The notes below the pieces were generated by a model. The model searched no databases. It was not told where the DNA came from and saw nothing but the letters and a program-made list of their open reading frames with translations. From the NCBI RefSeq assembly GCF_004827385.1, contig NZ_SRXN01000021.1, positions 56,003-120,002 on the forward strand: DNA of 64,000 bases, in the 5' to 3' direction. The position numbers and the translations under genes were made by a program. Source of the stretch: Ensifer sp. MPMI2T. GTDB taxonomy: Bacteria; Pseudomonadota; Alphaproteobacteria; Rhizobiales; Rhizobiaceae. The stretch's first letter is position 1. Every line of letters starts with the position of its first letter. This document shows positions 61,475-64,000 of the stretch, one piece after another.

Positions 61475-61875
61475 CAGTTCTCTGCACCTACCCGCCGAAA
61501 GACTTCAAGAAGCTCAGGCGTCAGCGGACACCGCAACAAGTCCGGATTCGGACATGTATCGACGCCCTCGTCAGTGCGAAGGAGTGCCGCGTCTTTTTGT
61601 CCGTTGGTGCAGAATTCGACCTGATTGCCCCTGCGTTTGACGAAGCTTATGATCTTTGCGGCCTCGGTGCGGGCGATAAGATGAATCCGATCCTGTGATA
61701 CGCCTTCGGCGGCGGCATCCTGTTGATAGGCAAGCACGATGTCCGACGTTTCAATGCCGCAGGCCTTGCCAATCGCAAGCCACAGGCCGGCATTACGTGA
61801 TGCATCATTGCTGAGGGCTGGTGTCGCGACGGCAAGTGCGGGTGCGATGATCAAGGTCGTGAAGATGGTCTTCAT
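61474..61875 (-). CDS. Small exported protein, 133 residues
   Basis: Signal peptide MKTIFTTLIIAPALAVATPALS with cleavage before NDASRN. The mature part NAGLWLAIGKACGIETSDIVLAYQQDAAAEGVSQDRIHLIARTEAAKIISFVKRRGNQVEFCTNGQKDAAL contains three Cys residues. No family recognised. ATG 61875 has AAAGGAAC upstream. Part of the same operon as the thermonuclease. Confidence 0.72.
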   Translation of the reverse strand: MKTIFTTLIIAPALAVATPALSNDASRNAGLWLAIGKACGIETSDIVLAYQQDAAAEGVSQDRIHLIARTEAAKIISFVKRRGNQVEFCTNGQKDAALLRTDEGVDTCPNPDLLRCPLTPELLEVFRRVGAEN

Positions 61876-61892
61876 CTTGAAGTTCCTTTGAC

Positions 61893-62345
61893 TTATTTTG
61901 TCCCGGTGTTCTTCCACGTGTCATCCAGACGAGCGTCCGGACCGCACCAGTGGCGCAACCGGGCGAGTTTCGCATCCTTCCCAGGCAGATAGGGAAGCGC
62001 GACGCCATCGCGAATCATCTGCTGGCCGACGTTGACACCACCGACGTGGACCTTGGCGAGTGTCCGCCCGTAGCGATCTGTGCCGGTCGCCTCGTAGGTG
62101 ACCGTGCCGCTGTCGAGCAGCGAGCGAAGGTGTTCCTTGGCCGCAAGGCCGAGGACCAGTTCATTCTCGCAGCGTGACTTGAAGGTCTCCGGCGTGTCGA
62201 GTTCCATGATCCGGATAGTGATGCCATCCATGCGGATGGTGTCGCCGTCGATGATGTTGATGTTGCCCCCGGCCTTGGCAGAAGTCACAGCGAGAGCGCT
62301 TGTGGCGACGGCGAACGCCGCGATAACAAGAAGACGTTTATGCAT
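61893..62345 (-). CDS. Thermonuclease-family exported protein
   Basis: A 150-residue TNase-like nuclease. Signal peptide MHKRLLVIAAFAVATSALAVTSAKAG, then IIDGDTIRMDGITIRIMELDTPETFKSRCENELVLGLAAKEHLRSLLDSGTVTYEATGTDRYGRTLAKVHVGGVNVGQQMIRDGVALPY, with the DGDT, LDTPE and DRYGRTLA motifs that hold the catalytic Asp, Glu and Arg. Such nucleases on plasmids accompany conjugation regions. It is calcium dependent in known relatives, and an Excalibur calcium-binding protein gene is in the same operon. Confidence 0.88.
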   Translation of the reverse strand: MHKRLLVIAAFAVATSALAVTSAKAGGNINIIDGDTIRMDGITIRIMELDTPETFKSRCENELVLGLAAKEHLRSLLDSGTVTYEATGTDRYGRTLAKVHVGGVNVGQQMIRDGVALPYLPGKDAKLARLRHWCGPDARLDDTWKNTGTK

Positions 62346-62405
62346 TGTCGATACCCAAAGAGGCCGGTGAAATGCCGGCTGCAATAGAGCGGCCAGGATC
62401 GCGGT

Positions 62406-62699
62406 TCATTTCGCCAATTCCATAGCCCACGCGCACGTATAGGAGGCGGCGAAGCGGTAATCCTTGGGCAGCTTGTTTGCTTGCCGATCACATCGTTCCG
62501 TCGGAGATCGCCACGTTTTGTCGGCGAATGCCGCTTTGCACGCTTTCAAGACTTTGGCTCTGAACGCCTTTGGCGTCTCGGGGCGAAGGGTCTCTGATAT
62601 TGCCTCTCCGCATGCATAATCGGCCATGCCTGGATTGACGTCGGCAAGAGCCGGTGAGGTGCTGCCGAGCACCGCAATGGCAAGGACCAGACGATTCAT
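62406..62699 (-). CDS. Small exported protein, 97 residues
   Basis: Signal peptide MNRLVLAIAVLGSTSPALAD, then VNPGMADYACGEAISETLRPETPKAFRAKVLKACKAAFADKTWRSPTERCDRQANKLPKDYRFAASYTCAWAMELAK with four Cys. It overlaps the previous gene's stop by ATGA (62696-62699). No family recognised. Confidence 0.72.
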   Translation of the reverse strand: MNRLVLAIAVLGSTSPALADVNPGMADYACGEAISETLRPETPKAFRAKVLKACKAAFADKTWRSPTERCDRQANKLPKDYRFAASYTCAWAMELAK

Positions 62700-63037
62700 T
62701 TGCAAGTTCCCTTGAAGAACACATCGGCGATCCGCACGGATACGCCGTCTTCCCAAAAGATGAGTTCCTGGCCGCCGACATCAGCTATCGCGTAGGACGA
62801 ACCGACATTCAACTTAACCGGCAGAGCGTCGCCGACCCGTAGCGTATAGTTGGACGGGTCGTGCCGCTGGAACCGCATCGGAGGCAGGTCGGCGAACTGA
62901 CAGGTGTAGTCGTCAGGGTTCGTGTCCGCGAAGGCGGGCGAGATTCCGGCTGCCATCAGTGCAGCATAGACGATGCGCCTCATTGGGCGACCCGCGGCGC
63001 CAGCCGCCGCGAGGCTCGTGAGGAGAACCCGTTTCAT
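62696..63037 (-). CDS. Small exported protein, 113 residues
   Basis: The N-terminus has two possible signal-like segments, MKRVLLTSLAAAGAAG and MRRIVYAALMAAGISPAFAD; the second (ATG 62983) is a normal signal peptide but has no ribosome binding site, so ATG 63037 is taken. Mature sequence: DTNPDDYTCQFADLPPMRFQRHDPSNYTLRVGDALPVKLNVGSSYAIADVGGQELIFWEDGVSVRIADVFFKGTCK, a small beta-rich fold with one Cys pair. No family recognised. Confidence 0.7.
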   Translation of the reverse strand: MKRVLLTSLAAAGAAGRPMRRIVYAALMAAGISPAFADTNPDDYTCQFADLPPMRFQRHDPSNYTLRVGDALPVKLNVGSSYAIADVGGQELIFWEDGVSVRIADVFFKGTCK

Positions 63038-63048
63038 CGATGTTCTTC

Positions 63049-63276
63049 TCATTCGCAGGCGACGCCGTCGCCGTCCCGGTCGAGCTTGCGACGATAGCCC
63101 GGTTCGCCAGCACGGATTGGTGCAGCACCGGCCGCGCGTGCGGCGGCGCAGTTCTGATAGTAGACCTCGCCGCCTTCGGACGCGGCCTGACCGTCATTGT
63201 TCGTCTGAGCCGTTGCCGGCAGATTGCCGACAAAGAGGCTGAAGAGGGCCGTCGTGGTAAGCAGACACTTTTTCAT
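63049..63276 (-). CDS. Exported Excalibur calcium-binding-domain protein
   Basis: A 75-residue protein: signal peptide MKKCLLTTTALFSLFVGNLPATAQ, a short linker and an Excalibur domain (YYQNCAAARAAGAAPIRAGEPGYRRKLDRDGDGVACE) with the DxDxDG calcium loop and the Cys pair. It is first in the six-gene operon of exported proteins. These domains are cell-surface or periplasmic modules, often next to nucleases. Confidence 0.85.
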   Translation of the reverse strand: MKKCLLTTTALFSLFVGNLPATAQTNNDGQAASEGGEVYYQNCAAARAAGAAPIRAGEPGYRRKLDRDGDGVACE

Positions 63277-63611
63277 TCGGTTTCTCCCTGTTCAAGCGAC
63301 ACCGCAAATATCGAGTTGCTGGGTGTTTGCGTTGCCGGAACAGGGTTTAGACAATCTGCAACTGTGCGTATATTAGGCTAGATGGCTTAGCCCGTCAGGG
63401 TGGCGTCACCGGAATAATCGACAGCGGCAAGCTGAGGACTTTCGGCACGCAGCTCGTCACCGAAACGCTTGTCAGAGGGGGGCGGTTCAATCGCAAGGAG
63501 GCTGCTTACACTGAACCCGTGAGGCCCTCACGGACGGATTTATTTTGGCGCCGGCAGAACATCGTCAGGAGGTTTTTCCCCACCACCAAGGAACACCCTA
63601 AATGCATAGGT
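63277..63611. other. Region without recognised gene; promoter of the exported-protein operon expected here
   Basis: Some 335 bases upstream of the Excalibur gene. A plus-strand stretch from about 63400 reads VTGIIDSGKLRTFGTQLVTETLVRGGRFNRKEAAYTEP, which may be the tail of a lost gene, but no family was recognised. No clear promoter hexamers were found. Confidence 0.4.
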
Positions 63612-63828
63612 GGACGACCACCGCATATCTCAACTCCGATGCCCGTCCGTGGTCGAGCTACTGACTGCTCAGGGTGTCTTCCAATTAGAAATCTGCCGCA
63701 TCCTCGACATCGACGCGAAGACGTGGCGGAAACCCTACCGGGCGGAGCTTGATCGTAGTGCCGCTAAGCCCGAAAGTGCACTCGCGCTGCGTCTCTATTC
63801 GCTCGCGAACGGAAAGGGCGCGCCGTAG
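63612..63828 (+). pseudogene. Frameshifted small HTH gene
   Basis: Frame 1 encodes GRPPHISTPMPV, then a shifted frame encodes VVELLTAQGVFQLEICRILDIDAKTWRKPYRAELDRSAAKPESALALRLYSLANGKG. Together these resemble a short helix-turn-helix protein often found in prophages and plasmids (GRPPH...ICRILGID-KTLRKHYR-like). The C-terminal part normally following LFNMA is missing. Confidence 0.6.
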
Positions 63829-64000
63829 CGCAGAATGCCGAAGACCGGCTGATGACCGCTCAGTCCGCGAGATGGTCAAAGGACTGTCGCCCGCCAACAT
63901 CCCGCTTGAGCCCGGAGCGGCCGTTGGTAGTTCATCGCGTCCCAGCCCGACACCCAGCCAAACCGGACAGACGTCCAAATCCGGTCGGCAGGCTGTCATG

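Noticed and set aside
63829..64000. Possible CDS at the right edge
   Set aside because: A plus-strand frame reading DRSVREMVKGLSPANIPLEP was seen, but it is short, runs off the window and has no recognised family.
1..64000. CRISPR arrays, rRNA genes, intact tRNA genes or a replication origin
   Set aside because: No array of regular repeats, no rRNA-like sequence, and no repABC genes or iteron cluster were found on reading through the window.

Overview
The window looks like part of a large plasmid or accessory island of a high-GC alphaproteobacterium, most likely Rhizobiales (Mesorhizobium/Sinorhizobium-like). The reasons are a VirB-type secretion fragment, two IS110-family remnants and an IS1182-like scrap, many broken genes, and several small proteins that resemble rhizobial conserved hypotheticals. 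All family calls come from reading the translations; no database search was run.

Layout. 1-1.3 kb holds the tail of a coiled-coil protein and a decayed COG5368 glucoamylase-like gene. 1.5-6.5 kb (minus) is an HlyD / double-ATPase-permease / permease ABC-2 exporter operon. 7.0-18.4 kb (plus) is the most interesting catabolic block: a two-subunit molybdenum transhydroxylase/resorcinol-hydroxylase-type enzyme, a TetR regulator, an acyl-CoA synthetase, two VOC proteins, a fumarylacetoacetate-hydrolase-family enzyme, a FadL-type porin and a two-domain extradiol dioxygenase. It ends in a truncated glutathione S-transferase. 18.4-21 kb is a junction of plasmid-transfer-like fragments and a decayed IS110 element. 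21.1-28.4 kb is a GntR-controlled cluster: an SDR, and a divergent operon of a PdxA-family dehydrogenase, a complete tripartite tricarboxylate transporter and a COG4091 SAF-domain oxidoreductase. A palindrome sits on its promoter.

28.4-31.8 kb holds DUF1993 and DUF899 genes plus relics (AraC, arsC, IS110). 31.85-41.4 kb (minus) is a nine-gene run: two type-2 NADH dehydrogenases, HupE/UreJ, a TPR protein, an SDR, an acetoacetate-decarboxylase-family protein, DUF4331, a Dyp-type peroxidase and an unknown protein. It diverges from a TetR gene across a 19-bp near-perfect inverted repeat. 42.6-46.3 kb has a second TetR gene whose promoter motif recurs, with the same spacing, in front of a DUF2092 / Gly-Ser-rich secreted protein pair. 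46.5-53.8 kb carries relics, a class III adenylate cyclase with TPR repeats, small hypotheticals, and a divergent reductase/HxlR pair. 53.8-57.2 kb is a minus-strand set (Tat-exported alpha/beta hydrolase, DoxX, a damaged cupin, an NAD(P)-binding protein) with relics of related genes.

57.4-60.8 kb is a virB8-virB9-virB10-virB11 segment. A 508-bp internal inversion splits both virB8 and virB9, and virB11 is cut and followed by an IS1182-like fragment, so the system cannot work as written. 61.0-63.3 kb (minus) is a tight operon of six small exported proteins, including a thermonuclease-type and an Excalibur-domain protein. The right edge holds a broken HTH gene and unassigned sequence.
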